Source of the DNA: Calamus simplicifolius
Lineage: Eukaryota; Streptophyta; Magnoliopsida; Arecales; Arecaceae
NCBI GenBank assembly: GCA_900491605.1
Contig: UESW01004375.1
Coordinates: forward strand, 763,034-827,033
Length of the DNA: 64,000 nucleotides
Reading direction: 5' to 3'
Each line of letters opens with the position of its first letter. Positions within the stretch are counted from its first letter, which is position 1. Below are positions 33,773 to 45,178 of the stretch, in pieces. A program made the translations under genes and the position numbers. The notes below the pieces were generated by a model. It did not search any database and was not told where the DNA came from. It was given only the letters and a program-made list of their open reading frames with translations.

Positions 33773-34793
33773 GGAAAGTTTTTGTACATCGTTTCGATAT
33801 AGGATGGTTTTACATTGAACGTAATTATTTATCTACACATGAATCTGCGCATCAATGATGCAGAACTTATGAACGAGTTTCAAATATACACTATCAGAAA
33901 TTAACCTTTCAGCGAGGAATAAAATCCCTTGGTGAAAGTCAAAAATCCTTTGATGAAGAGTTTCACCGAGAGATTTTCAAGAAAAATTCATCCCTTGGAA
34001 TATATGATGTTGATGAAAATCTCCCTCAAAAATTTCTTAATAATTATTGAGGGATCAATCATTTTTTCTTGGTAAAAAATTCATCACTGATTACCAAGGG
34101 ATTTATTGAGGAAATGAGCATCTTACCATTGTACCAATCTATTGTTGTATTAAAAGTTTGGAGTATTTTTCCTAATAAAGCGTGGAAGGGGTTACGCCAA
34201 TTTAATCGTTAGCAACAAAGGGTCTAAGCCCAGAATTTTGATAAGATATGAACGAGTTAGAAAGAGAGGTAGGAATAAAGGAATTTTTTTTGGGTTTAAT
34301 TAATGGTATTAAAAATTAATTCATAATATTAATTTTACTTATTACTTTTTTTTTATGCTTGGCATATCCTAGGTACATGATTTTAAAATCACTAAGAGAT
34401 TTCTAAGAAAAAATTCCTTTCTAATATCACTTTTTTTATATAAAAAAATCTTACCAGCACCAAAGGATTTATCCCTTAGTAAATCTTTAAATGATCGAAC
34501 TTTGCTTATAAATTTCTTACTAAAAATTATTTAAATAATCACTCATCCATTCATTATAGATTATTACCAAAGATTTTTAAAAAAAAATTATTAAAAAAAT
34601 ATATTGTCAGCAAATTTCTTAGATATTTTTTATTGAAATTAAAAATATATATTTTAAAATTTCTTTCTAATCTTTTGATAATTTTTAAGAAACATATTTC
34701 TTGATGACGTGAAAGGCTGATTGATAAATTTATATAGATAAATCATCGTGTTCAGGGTGGCTTGCATTGGAGTAGCGTACAAAGACTTTTTCC
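33773..34793. mobile_element. Non-autonomous DNA element with GGAAA..CTTTGTAC inverted ends
   Basis: Left end GGAAAGTTTTTGTACATCG; right end, read as reverse complement, GGGAAAAAGTCTTTGTACGC. The paralogous stretch at about 11065-11085 lacks it, giving an empty site. No transposase is visible. From 33889 it contains CACTATCAGAAATTAACC followed by TTTCAGCGAGGAA, which resembles a CACTA terminal signature, so a second element may be nested inside. Similar ends occur at 36357, 41726 and 48296. Confidence 0.6.
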
Positions 34794-34892
34794 CTTCAAG
34801 GTTATAATTTCTCGGAGACGTGGCCCATTAGCATACGGACCCTTAGTTTCCAACAAGCAATTGGGGACCATGCCACCTAATCTCACTCATGG

Positions 34893-34893
<1 letters not shown>

Positions 34894-34933
<40 letters not shown>

Positions 34934-35060
34934 GAACGATCACACCAGTCTAGCGTGAATCAAACTCAACATATCGAAGTACAATATCTGAGATAAGATT
35001 ATAGGATAAAAAACATCCGATCTTCAGGACCAAAAGCCAGAGCACTGGACCATCCGGGAA
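34894..35060 (-). mobile_element. 5'-truncated LINE tail
   Basis: A run of 38 T (34894-34931) followed by ACGAACGATCACACCAGTCT, which matches the minus-strand LINE 3' end at 25970-25990 (GGCGGACGATCACACTAGTC). Only about 130 bp besides the tail are kept. Near-identical flanks, ACCTAATCTCACTCATGGC before and ACCTAATCATGGC after, look like an altered target duplication. Confidence 0.75.
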
Positions 35061-36296
35061 GCTACCTAATCATGGCTTATTTTGATACAGAGTTGATGTT
35101 TAACTTTTCTTCCTTCTTTTATTTTATTTTAGGTTATTGGTCCTGCACCAGTGGTTTACGGCCATGCATCTTCTCTCTGCAAGATTTGTGCTACCTCAGC
35201 ATGTGTAGGGTTATAAATAGATTAGATTAAATTAAGTTATACTAAATCACAATCTAATCTAATTTTATATTAAAATTGTAATTTTAAATTCGAACTCAAC
35301 TTCTTTACAGATCAGATCGAATCTAATTTATAAAAAAAAATTTAGAAGCAACAGATTATTAATCTATTAGAGATCAAATATGATCCGAATTTAATTCGAA
35401 ACATTAAAATTTGGGATGAAATTGAATCGAATCATATTGCATTTGCATCAAACATTTAACTATTATTTTATAGCTAAGATGTGCTGGTTCATGCCTAAAC
35501 ATAAATTGATTAAAAATTTAATATAAGATTAAAAAAGTTGACTTAAATTTAATTTCTTATTCAAAAACTTTAATTCTATCTAAATAAATGATTATCTTAA
35601 AATTTATAAATTATGATATTTAAAATATTTAAGATTAAAAAGACTTGATGTAATTAAGTTAAAAAAAGGAAAGAGATTTAATTGTTGAGATGAAAGAATA
35701 ATTAATTTAAATGAGAGTTTTTTTTTTGATAAAATGATAAAGATAATTAGAGTAAAGAAAAAAAATTATATAATTAATGTTTAAGATTTATATCGAGTCA
35801 AAAATAAATATATGATAAATTCAATTTGTAATCCAAATTAGATCCACTTAATTTTTAAATTCAATCGAACTCATAGGTTTTTAAATACGAATTAAATTAG
35901 ATTTAATTAGATTAGGATAGAAATCAAATCACCCATTCATCCGATCCATTCGCGGTGCCCATGCCACAAATCTCTAAAACCACTCCATAAATCATCAAGT
36001 GCTTATCCAAGATTAATATTATAGAACATGCATGACTCAATCATTATAAACTTTCCTTGCAATTGGATCACTTGAGAGCGAGATTATACAAATTATACAA
36101 ATTTCCTACTCAATTCACTGTTGAAGGATCAAGCACAAGCTCTCTTTCATCGATCATGGGATTAACTCAATGAATATTCTTACATTCCCAAGAACATATC
36201 AAACTTTTGTTTGAGTACTACTTCAACATATGACCAAAGATAAAGCCTCTCCCGCGTGGAAACGGGCAGGCTAAGCCTCGCCAGGTCCAACAAATA

Positions 36297-36590
36297 TTAG
36301 AGCAAGCAAGCGACGAGGTCTCATGAGGGAAGGATTCTACGATGAAAAAAAAAAAAAAAAAGTCTTTGTACATCACTTCGATGCATTTTGATACAGGATA
36401 ATCAAATATGATAATTTATTTATAGATAAATTATGCATATTTGATATAGGATAATCAAATATTCGAGCAAGCAAGCGACGAGGTCTCATGAGGGAAGGAT
36501 TCTACGATTAAAAAAAAAAAAAAAGTGCATTTTGATACAGGATAATCAAATATGATAATTTATTTGTAGATAAATTATGCATAAGTAATG
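36297..36590. repeat. ~166-bp tandem duplication
   Basis: Both units read GAGCAAGCAAGCGACGAGG, TCTCATGAGGGAAGGATTC, TACGAT, a poly(A), then TGCATTTTGATACAGGATAA and AATTTATTT(A/G)TAGATAAAT. The first unit also carries GTCTTTGTACATCACTTCGA, the end motif of the DNA-element family at 33773. Confidence 0.85.
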
Positions 36591-38068
36591 CTGGATCTAT
36601 GAGCAAATCTTTTGATGCGGACTTATGAGTGCATGAATCACTACGTTCTGTATAAATTATTACGTTATAGTATAAATTATTCTGTATTGAAGCAATGTGT
36701 GATGCTCTTCCCAATACTAAATTATTATGTATTGAAGCAATGTGTAATGTCCCTTTCAATAATCTCATATCAAAAAATTGAAAGTTGATTGTATCATTTA
36801 TAATCAAAAGATGGATAAGTACCACTTGAATCCCTTTTAGATTGTGACCTGGATTGGATATTTCTTGTCTTATTTTTTATAACAAAACGGATTTGCGGGT
36901 CAATCGATTGAATCGGATGAATATTATAATTAATTTTTATTTTAATAATATAAAATAATAAAATATAAATATAATTTAAATAATAAATTAAAAAAAATCT
37001 TAAAATTAAGTTGAACCGGTCCAAAATCCGAATGGTTCAATAGATTTTTTGATTTTCACTGTATCATAAAAAAGATTAATTTTAATAATAAAATTAAATT
37101 AAATTGATGACCAAATTTTTGATTTGGCCGATTAAATCGATTGATGTGGTCCAGTTTTTAAATCACTGATGCTGTGGGCTTGAAGCCCGCGTTGTTACAG
37201 AATGCAAATAAGAAAAAAAAAAAAAAAAAATTTTCCTCCCACGGTGGCTCCGCGTCCTGAGCCGCTTCTCTCGTCCATCAACGAATCATCATCATGGAAG
37301 GCTCCAAGAGTCGGATGGACTTCGTCAATCCGGAGCGTTCCGGCCACTTGCCGGGCCGTACCCATCCACTGCGCGATGACTAAATTTCCTCCGTAGCTAA
37401 CCGACGGTTGACATCTTATCCCCTAAGCAACCGCCCAGTCCGAGCTTTCTCTCTTCTTCTTCTTTAATTATTACGAGAGGTGTCTGTTGAGTTTTTTTTG
37501 AATTTTTCTTTAAAAAATTGAAACGGCTATCATGATCCATTTTAAGAATACACGCATATAGTTTACTTTTTTTTTTTTTTTTTTTAGTTTTAAATACCCA
37601 TTGCCGTAGGATAATGACGGTAATATGTGTCACCTACACGTGGATTGGATTAATGTTTCTGATAAAAATATACTTTTATCTTCAGACTTTTTAGTTGCCA
37701 CGACTTAGTTTCTTATATTTGATAGAATAACTGATCTATTATTCTGATAATTTATTCATGTGATATAAGAGCATATTAATTATTTATTAATTTTAATTAA
37801 TTATTTAATATTTTAAAAATAATTTTATATTAAATAAAAAAAAGGTTTGAAAGTCTATATAACTTAATTTATCTACTATTAATTAACTTACACTTAAATT
37901 TTTAAGATCACATATTTTTTATTTCAAGAGTAAATTTATAGGCTTGAGATAATTATAGATGGTATTAGAGTTCATTCGGATAGCATAAAGTTATTTTACC
38001 TTTTCAATACTAATGATCCGGTCCTGATAGATTCTGACTACTATAGTTTGATAATGTGAAAAGATTGT
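36591..38068. other. Intergenic region
   Basis: Mostly AT-rich. A short GC-richer part at 37230-37440 (CCACGGTGGCTCCGCGTCC) stands out and has a 64-codon frame without a recognised domain. Nothing firm can be assigned. Confidence 0.4.
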
Positions 38069-38073
38069 AATAC

Positions 38074-40850
38074 TGTTATCGTGGAAATCCGTTCTTCGAC
38101 TCGGGTATGCTTTGGCTCTGGGTTCGGACGCCGATCTCTTCACCTGGGGTGGAACCTAGTGGAACATGCAAAACAGTCAGCACGCAAAGGGTATCTCGGG
38201 GGCCACCTCTAGATGGGTAGGGTATTTCGGGGGCCACCTCTAGATGGGTGTTCTTCCGAGAGCTCGGAGTTCTGATGGAGCTTTAATGAAGTTTTTCAAT
38301 ATGAGAGCTAGTGAATGTGTACCTGAGATGTTGGGATTGTATCCTAAAGCCAATCATTTGATGATTGAGCTAATGTAAATAGCATATAAATTGATATATT
38401 AATAAAAGTTATTTAGCAGTTTATTCATTACAAGAACATCTTCTTAATACTCCTGATAGTAATGAAGCCCTTAGGATCTTCTTTCACGATAAATGAGGAT
38501 TTATCTTTGAAGGTCCTCAAAAGAGTTTGTGACCAAATGATATACTATGACAGGGCCATAGTACTATCAATTATAGGACGTTTTATATCATATTTGTTGG
38601 TTGTCCTCTTAACCAAGGAGTGTAGAGACACTGGTATGACATACAGATTAAAGTGTATGAGTATATTTCATCGAACGTGACTCATTTTCGGATACTCTGC
38701 TGTCAAGAGTTAATCCGAGAAGATATAGGTATAAGTATCCTTCAGACCTGAAGATCACAACCAGTGACTTGCAAGCAACTCATTGTACTTAGGTGCCGGA
38801 CCATCTGGATTTCTAATCCAGCTACGAAAGGTTACTGGATGCAGTCAAGTACTTGTGGTAGTCAGTTATGGATCAAGCTGGAATTTGACCTATCTCGTTA
38901 AAAGGAGAAATGCTTGTGTTTCAATTTAGCAAGACCTTGGCCAAGGCACTTCATGTGAAGGTCACATGATCACAAAAATTGAAATCACTATATGGATTTG
39001 TTGTTTAGAGTTGACAGGCTCTTAAGCCATCCTTAGTATTGTGGTCAAGAGGATGAATTATACGGTAACTATTTCTTAGGGTTCTTGGAGTTTGCTCGGC
39101 AACTCTTCGACCTATCCGGATGTCGGGTTCTATTGCTAGATGGGCACATCGATTAGTATAAAAGTTATTTCTATGCTACCGGCTTAGGTTCGAACCTAGA
39201 GAGTTACACGCATAGAAGTTTCCTAGGATGATTTATTTCCTGATCAACGATTGAGAATCGTACATAATTTAATTAATCAATTTGATTGATTGAATTATCT
39301 CAATTGGGTTAAGTTCAAGTGAATAAGATTCAATTTGGTTTAAGTATATTAGAAGGACTAGTCAATTTCAAATATTGATTTAAAATTAGATTTTATTTGG
39401 ATTTAAATAGATTCGGGACTAGACAAATTTGATTTGGGCTAGAATTATAATCTATGTAGGTTCAGTCCAATAAATTTAAATCAGCTTAAACCAAAACCCG
39501 AACCCAAACCCCTCGCAAAAAGGATCTCACGTGATGAGATAACTTGATTAAATTATCATGTAGAATTTAATTTAATCTTCTCCAAACCATTTCCGTTGGA
39601 ATTCTAAGTGTTAGAATTAAAGTGGAATTAATGTACCTCTTTGAATTAATGAGACGATGGAATTCTAAGTGATTATAATTCATATCTCTTTGGTTTTCAC
39701 CGAACATCGGAATTAAACAAAAGGCTGAGTCTCTTTGGTTTTAACCGAACAGCAGAATTCTAAGAGTTAGAATTGAGCCTATAAATTGAAGGACATCCCT
39801 CACCATATTACAACAATGAGATGTTATGGATTGAATTTATAAAGAGTTAGAAGAGAAAATCCTGGTGTAATTCTGGTGTCATAAAAAGTTTGATGGATCT
39901 TAGAAGAAGATTCAACTAGAAGGATTCAAGATCAGCAAAATTATTTTTCCGCGAGCTAGCACTCCCGGGAATCCGATCATTCGGGACTTCGCATGGACGA
40001 TACTAGAGGCCGGATATTGAACGGCTGTAGAGCACAAAGGATTTACCTACTGTTCTTAAGGTGAGTGATTTGATCCCTAGATCTTAAGGCAGGCTTCAAG
40101 ACGAGTAGTATGACTTCTCATCTTGAATATTAAGATATGATCTTAATTATTTAATTTATATGCATTATTTAGATCAAACGATCTTATAATATAAGACAAA
40201 GATATGATCTTGATGCATATTAGATAGATTAATATGTAATCTTTAAATTTATGCATTGATAATTGTTATCAAAATTAAAACATGTATGCCTCAGGGATTA
40301 TTTATCCCTGTATGAGAGACTTGGGGCTGTGATATTTATACGCGATCACCTGATTCCTTGGGCGTGTCACATAGGGTTTGAAAGCTATTGAGATTCAAAA
40401 AAGATTCGAATCAAGTTTGTTACGAGGCTAACAAGATCCATATCTTGTCAGTTAGAGGACCGACGACCAGGAGAGTTGGTTGATGCCTTGAGATTCAGCG
40501 ATTATGTAGGTCCTAGGCCACTTTCATGGCCACATCTAGTATGATTCTTCGGTTATTGTTAATTTGAACTCTCCCGCGTTTGATTCTGAGGTGTTCGTGT
40601 GCTTCGGCCCGACTGAAGCGAGGGACAATTTGGTTTTCCGAGGTATAGGATGGCTCGGTCTGCCGAGGTATAGGAATGGTTCGGTTCATCAGGGGGACCC
40701 GACTCTGCTGAAGGCAGTTCGGCTTCACCATCTTGCGAACGTGACAGCTGACCGACAGAATGTTGGGATTGATGTTGGGATTGGAATTACTCTTGACTCA
40801 ATTATCGATATGCACGAACATTAATGCGATAATAATTTTACCCCTCATCA
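38074..40850. mobile_element. Solo LTR (~788 bp) interrupted by another solo LTR
   Basis: Outer element from TGTTATCGTGGAAATCC to ACCCCTCATCA, flanked by a 5-bp target duplication AATAC (38069-38073 and 40851-40855). Removing the inner LTR and one copy of its target leaves about 788 bp. Just right of the inner insertion lies GTGATATTTATACGCG, a possible TATA box. The left arm has a short duplication of GGGTATYTCGGGGGCCACCT (38188 and 38219). No internal region or genes remain. Confidence 0.8.
38329..40312 (+). mobile_element. Solo LTR, Angela-like Copia, 1,984 bp (copy 2)
   Basis: Starts TGTTGGGATTGTATCC and ends TTATCCCTGTA, with a perfect 5-bp target duplication TGAGA (38324-38328 and 40313-40317). 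It aligns along its length with 18157-20081; the two differ by substitutions and by short indels, mainly around 39480-39780. The TATA box is at 39780-39787. It is nested in another LTR, so it is the younger of the two. Confidence 0.9.
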
Positions 40851-40855
40851 AATAC

Positions 40856-42540
40856 TATAAAAATAAGTCTTACATCGAATATAAAAATAAGTCTTATATT
40901 TAGGTTCAATTGCTATCTAACTTTTAGAGTCATATATGTTCTTAATTAGGATAGTAAGTGAGCTTGAAGCGTTACCAATCATATGCAATATAATTTTAAA
41001 AAAACGAGGCACCAAAATATAATAGCCGAAAGTTTGAAGTTGAAAATAACCTCTTTAATCCAAAGAACCTTGTTGTTGCCTGTGAGAGAGGTAAGAGAGG
41101 GCTAGTGGGGGCCATCGCCCTCCAAGTTTTCCCATCACTCACATGCTTGCTCATTTGGAATACAGACGTGGCCCCTCTCCAATGGGCATATGACCCTGCT
41201 AATATTGCTTGATTAGATCTATTTAAAGTGTTACATCCATGATGGATCATTGATATAAGTTTTCTGTTTTTTTTTTTCACTCATTTTGTGGTTGCTACAT
41301 ATATAATATATTATGTATCCTTCTTCTTCCTCCTCTGATCGTTTTATAAACCTTTTGAATGTGATAGCTGATGTTGATCCTTTCAAATTGGTGGCAGCTA
41401 CGTTGTCTCATTCTGGAGCTGGCTTCTTCTTCTTCTTCTTCGGTTATTCCAATGGGATTTTGGATCGACTTTATTTTAGAAACACTAAGCGAGACCAACA
41501 ATAGTGACAAAAAGTGACGGTGGTGGTGATGAGTACGAGCTCTGTGAAGCCATGTATTGACTTTCATATGATATTTTGATTACCGTTTTAAATCAATCCC
41601 AATTCCAGGCTTTACTGGTGCCAACGATTCCAAAGTGATTGATATTACACCATAATCTATGATTAATGGGCGCCGTTCGCCCAATCAGCCTTTTGCTTCA
41701 TTCTTTGCAAATTAAACATAGAAACGACTTTGTGCATCGCTTTTGATGCATTAAAGCATGTATTAGACGTGACTATTGATCTCATGCCGTGCGGATGCAT
41801 GTATCATGGCTCATTGGCTTCGCTCGCATAGACACGAAAGCGTTGTAGAAAGACTTTTTCATTAAACACTATTTACTACGTCCACTTGGGTTGCATTTGA
41901 ATGAATAATTTTAAGAAGAGATTTTATTTAGAATGAAAATTTTAATATTTTAAAATTAAAAATTTTATATTCCAAATAAAAAGTTTTAAAATTTTATAAA
42001 ATTTTACCCATAAATTTAAAGAATCCAATTTTTTTAATAAATTACTCAAATAAATATATATATTTTAAATAAATGCATTGATCATTTCTATTCATTCCCA
42101 TTACATTTTTTTTCTCTTTTCTTTTGCTTCATTATTTCATTGTTTTTATTTTTTATTTTTTTTTATGGTACAGGAAAGAACGAAATGAAATCATAAGATA
42201 AATTTTTATTTTTCGTAAACAACTACCTAAATAGAAAATTGATAAAAAAACATTTTAAATTATTATAAATCTTCAAAATATCTCATCAAACATGGATATC
42301 CATTTGGCAAACCGATAAGTTTACTAATGGTAAAATAATATAACTGACAACAGCGAATAATTAACAAATCCAAACAAAAAAAAAAATGAAGATAATAACA
42401 AGACAGTAGCTTAATTAATAATTACCATCGTTTGAAATTTTATATTATGCAACAAATTGCTTTAGTGGACGTCCCTATATGAACCCAGCAAGAGGACGCT
42501 TTGGTCAAGGGAAAATAAATATCCTTGCTAATAATATTGG
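40856..42540. other. Intergenic region upstream of the glycosyltransferase gene
   Basis: AT-rich, no domain seen. A short element with ends GACTTTGTGCATCGCTTTT (41730) and, as reverse complement, GTCTTTCTACAACGCTTTC (ending about 41859) looks like a MITE of the 33773 family. An ORF with a phenylalanine run (41313-41504) reads a TTC microsatellite and is not a gene. Confidence 0.45.
41726..41859. mobile_element. Short MITE-like element
   Basis: About 134 bp with imperfect inverted ends related to the GAAAAGTCTTTGTACATCGC family. Non-coding. Borders are approximate. Confidence 0.4.
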
Positions 42541-42914
42541 TCTCATGTGGGCTTAGGAAGGGGTGGCGCTGCTTCCTTGTAATCGCCACCACCACGCGTT
42601 TCAATTCCTTGGTGGCATCCCCCAGTATAAAATTAGAGAATCGAACACCCACCACCACATCCAAAAACACCACCTCTCATCCAATTCCAGGCCTTCTATC
42701 TATAATTCCTCTTCCACCTATTCCTGCCGACTTGTTCCCTCTATCCGTAGCCTTTCTCTCTCTTTCTATCTCTCCCCTTCTATTCCGCCTTTATTCCCGC
42801 TATTCCAAGTCGGCCTTTCTATTTAAAAATCATAGGCAGTTAAGACTTCATTGATATCTATTTAGAACTTCATCGAACTCTTTACCAGGGGAGTTGGGAC
42901 TTAAAAAGAAAAGG

Positions 42915-42950
42915 TATAAAATCAGTTGGGATTTAGGCAGAGGGTATATA
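42915..42950 (+). promoter_or_regulatory. Core promoter candidates of the GT17 gene
   Basis: TATAAA at 42915-42920 (AAGGTATAAAATCAG) and TATATAG at 42945-42951 lie 430-460 bp before the start codon. A pyrimidine-rich patch (CTCTCTCTTTCTATCTCTCC) lies near 42755-42778. Which one is used cannot be told from sequence alone. Confidence 0.4.
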
Positions 42951-43133
42951 GGATAAGCGTTATTCAGGTTATTTTAATATTTAATATTTGGGGTGGTGGT
43001 GGTATCGAGTTAAATAGGAAGACAAAGACTTCGTCTAAGGCGGAGGAGAGGCGGAGACCCCCACCTTCCGAACGGCTATAATTAGCCGGGTTAAGCGAGA
43101 GAGGGTAAACGAACGAAGGCAAAGGGGCGAGAA

Positions 43134-43328
43134 GTGAAGGAAGAGAACAATAGAGTAGAAAGGAAAAAAAAAATATTTATTTATTGTAGTGGAGAAAGGG
43201 AGAGAGGGGGGCCGGAGATCGCCGCTGGCGGGCTCATCGGAGGACCTTGCGGGCTTCCGCCGAGCCGCCGAATCGCTGCGTGGGCTGATCCGGCGCGGGA
43301 TTTCGCCGCTGGATTGAGAGGGATTTGA
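43134..43328 (+). other. Upstream ORF in the GT17 5' leader
   Basis: A 64-codon frame (starts MKEENNRVERKKK) ends 48 nt before the main ATG. If transcription starts at the TATA candidates near 42915-42950, this uORF is in the mRNA and could reduce translation of the main frame. The peptide has no known domain. Confidence 0.35.
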
Positions 43329-43376
43329 AGGAAAAAGGGAGCATCTTGGGAAAGTTTCGATTTTTATCGGTCCACC

Positions 43377-45178
43377 ATGCCGGAAGGAGGGTACTACAGT
43401 TCCAAGAAGACGGACGACATCTGCGAGGATGTCTGCGGCGAGGTAATCTTCGTTCTGCCTCTTGATTTTTTTTTTTTTTTTTTTTTTTTTTGGAGCTATA
43501 GATCTATTTTGCTTAATTCTTTTAGGGTTTCGGAGTGGCTGGTTTGAATTTTATCAGCCAATGTCTTATTTGTTAGTTTTCCTCCCTGAAACCCTGTAAT
43601 GTTGGATTCTTTTCGTTAAAAATCCGATTTTTTTTTTTTGTGTGTGCTTTAATGGGGTTTGTCCCCTTTCATTATCTCGATGAACTATGATTGGGGCTTT
43701 GCCCTATCCGTTTCCATGAGAAAAGGGGGTTTTGTCCCTTCTTTTTTGGTGTGTTGGGGTTTAAATTAAAAAAAAGTTTGGATTGAAAAGTTGTGATTTG
43801 GGGGATCCATGTCCCAAAAAAAAAAAAAAAACACATATCTTGCTTGAATTTGAGTGCTACTTTCCATGCATTGGAAACCTTATGCTGTTGCCTAATTTGA
43901 TATTTACTGTTATTCTTGGTATCATCTGGATTCGTAGTGTTGGAATTTGATTATGATTCTGAGACCAAAATTGTTATATGGATTGAGAGTTGTTTACCAA
44001 AATTCAGTTTCAAATGTGCTGTTGTGATGTTTGGTTAATTAAATATTTATTGACTTAAATTTTATCTAAATTTTCAGCAGACTTCAAGAGCAGCTCTGAG
44101 CATGTCAAGGCTCCGATGTGCCCTTCGGGGTTTTGATTTGAAGGCATTGTTGCTTCTTTTTGTGGGTGTTCCGATTCTTATCTTCATCATATATGTACAT
44201 GGCCAGAAGATCTCCTACTTTCTGAGGCCCCTGTGGGAATCTCCTCCTAAACCCTTCAATACCATCCCGCACTACTACCATGAGAATGTCTCCATGGAGA
44301 ACCTTTGCAAGCTCCATGGATGGGGAGTTCGGGAAACCCCAAGGCGTGTCTTTGATGCAGTACTCTTCAGCAATGAACTTGATATCCTTGAAATTCGATG
44401 GCACGAGCTGAGTCCATATGTTTCAGAGTTTGTTCTCCTTGAGTCCAATTCTACATTCACTGGCTTGAAGAAGCACCTCTTCTTTGCAGAGAACCGGCAC
44501 CGCTTTAAGTTTGCTGAGTCCAGGCTTACTTACGGCACCGTTGGAGGGAGATTTGTGAAGGGGGAGAATCCTTTTGTGGAGGAGTCTTACCAGCGAGTGG
44601 CATTGGATCAGCTTATCAGAATAGCAGGCATCACTGATGATGACTTGTTGATCATGTCTGATGTTGATGAGATTCCGAGTGGGCACACAATCAACCTTCT
44701 GAGGTGGTGTGATGATATTCCTGAGAAACTACATCTCCAGCTCCGGAACTATCTGTACTCATTTGAGTTCTTCCTTGATGACAAGAGCTGGAGAGCTTCA
44801 GTTCACAGGTTTCGAGCTGGGAAGACCAGATATGCTCATTTCCGCCAGACTGATGACCTATTGGCTGATTCAGGGTGGCACTGCAGCTTCTGCTTCCGCC
44901 AAATCAGTGAGTTTAAATTCAAAATGAGGGCATACAGCCATGTGGATCGCGTGAGATTCTCCTATTACTTAAATCCATCAAGGATTCAGGATGTTATATG
45001 CCGAGGAGCTGACCTATTTGATATGCTTCCAGAGGAGTACACATTCCAGGAAATCATCGCCAAGTTGGGACCGATACCGAGTTCGTATTCTGTTGTCCAT
45101 CTTCCAGGTCACTTACTTCAGAATGTTGACCGGTACAGATATCTTCTGCCTGGAAACTGCATGCGTGAGGGTGGCTAA
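43377..45178 (+). CDS. GT17-family glycosyltransferase (beta-1,4-mannosyl-glycoprotein GlcNAc-transferase-like)
   Basis: Two coding exons: 43377-43442 (22 codons, MPEGGYYSSKKTDDICEDVC) and 44078-45178, with a GT-AG phase-0 intron of 635 bp between them; 388 aa. The start sits in CCACCATGC and the N terminus matches the conserved start of plant homologues. A signal anchor spans about residues 45-62 (LLLLFVGVPILIFIIYV), giving a type II Golgi protein. The GT17 domain follows: RRVFDAVLFSNELDILEIRW (111-130), LLESNSTFTG, the acidic SDVDEIPS centre (216-223, likely metal or nucleotide-sugar contact), SGWHCSFCFR (287-296) and the C-terminal LPGNC. It would add a bisecting-type GlcNAc to N-glycan mannose, as MGAT3 relatives do; the actual activity of plant members is less certain. 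The frame is fully open and looks functional. The acceptor is the tandem CAGCAG. Confidence 0.95.

Larger units (their letters stand above)
33364..36190. repeat. Segmental duplication block B, right part
   Basis: Copy of 10650-12310, with two later insertions: an inverted-repeat DNA element (33773-34793) and a LINE tail (34894-35060). The stretch 35207-35960 is AT-rich, with GGATCGGAT-like motifs typical of small hAT-type repeats. No protein-coding gene is seen. Confidence 0.7.

Noticed and set aside
38462..38680. 72-codon ORF in the solo LTR
   Set aside because: Lies inside a non-coding LTR; the other LTR copy lacks the same open frame.
41313..41504. Phenylalanine-rich 63-codon ORF
   Set aside because: A TTC microsatellite gives the F run; the sequence is otherwise random.
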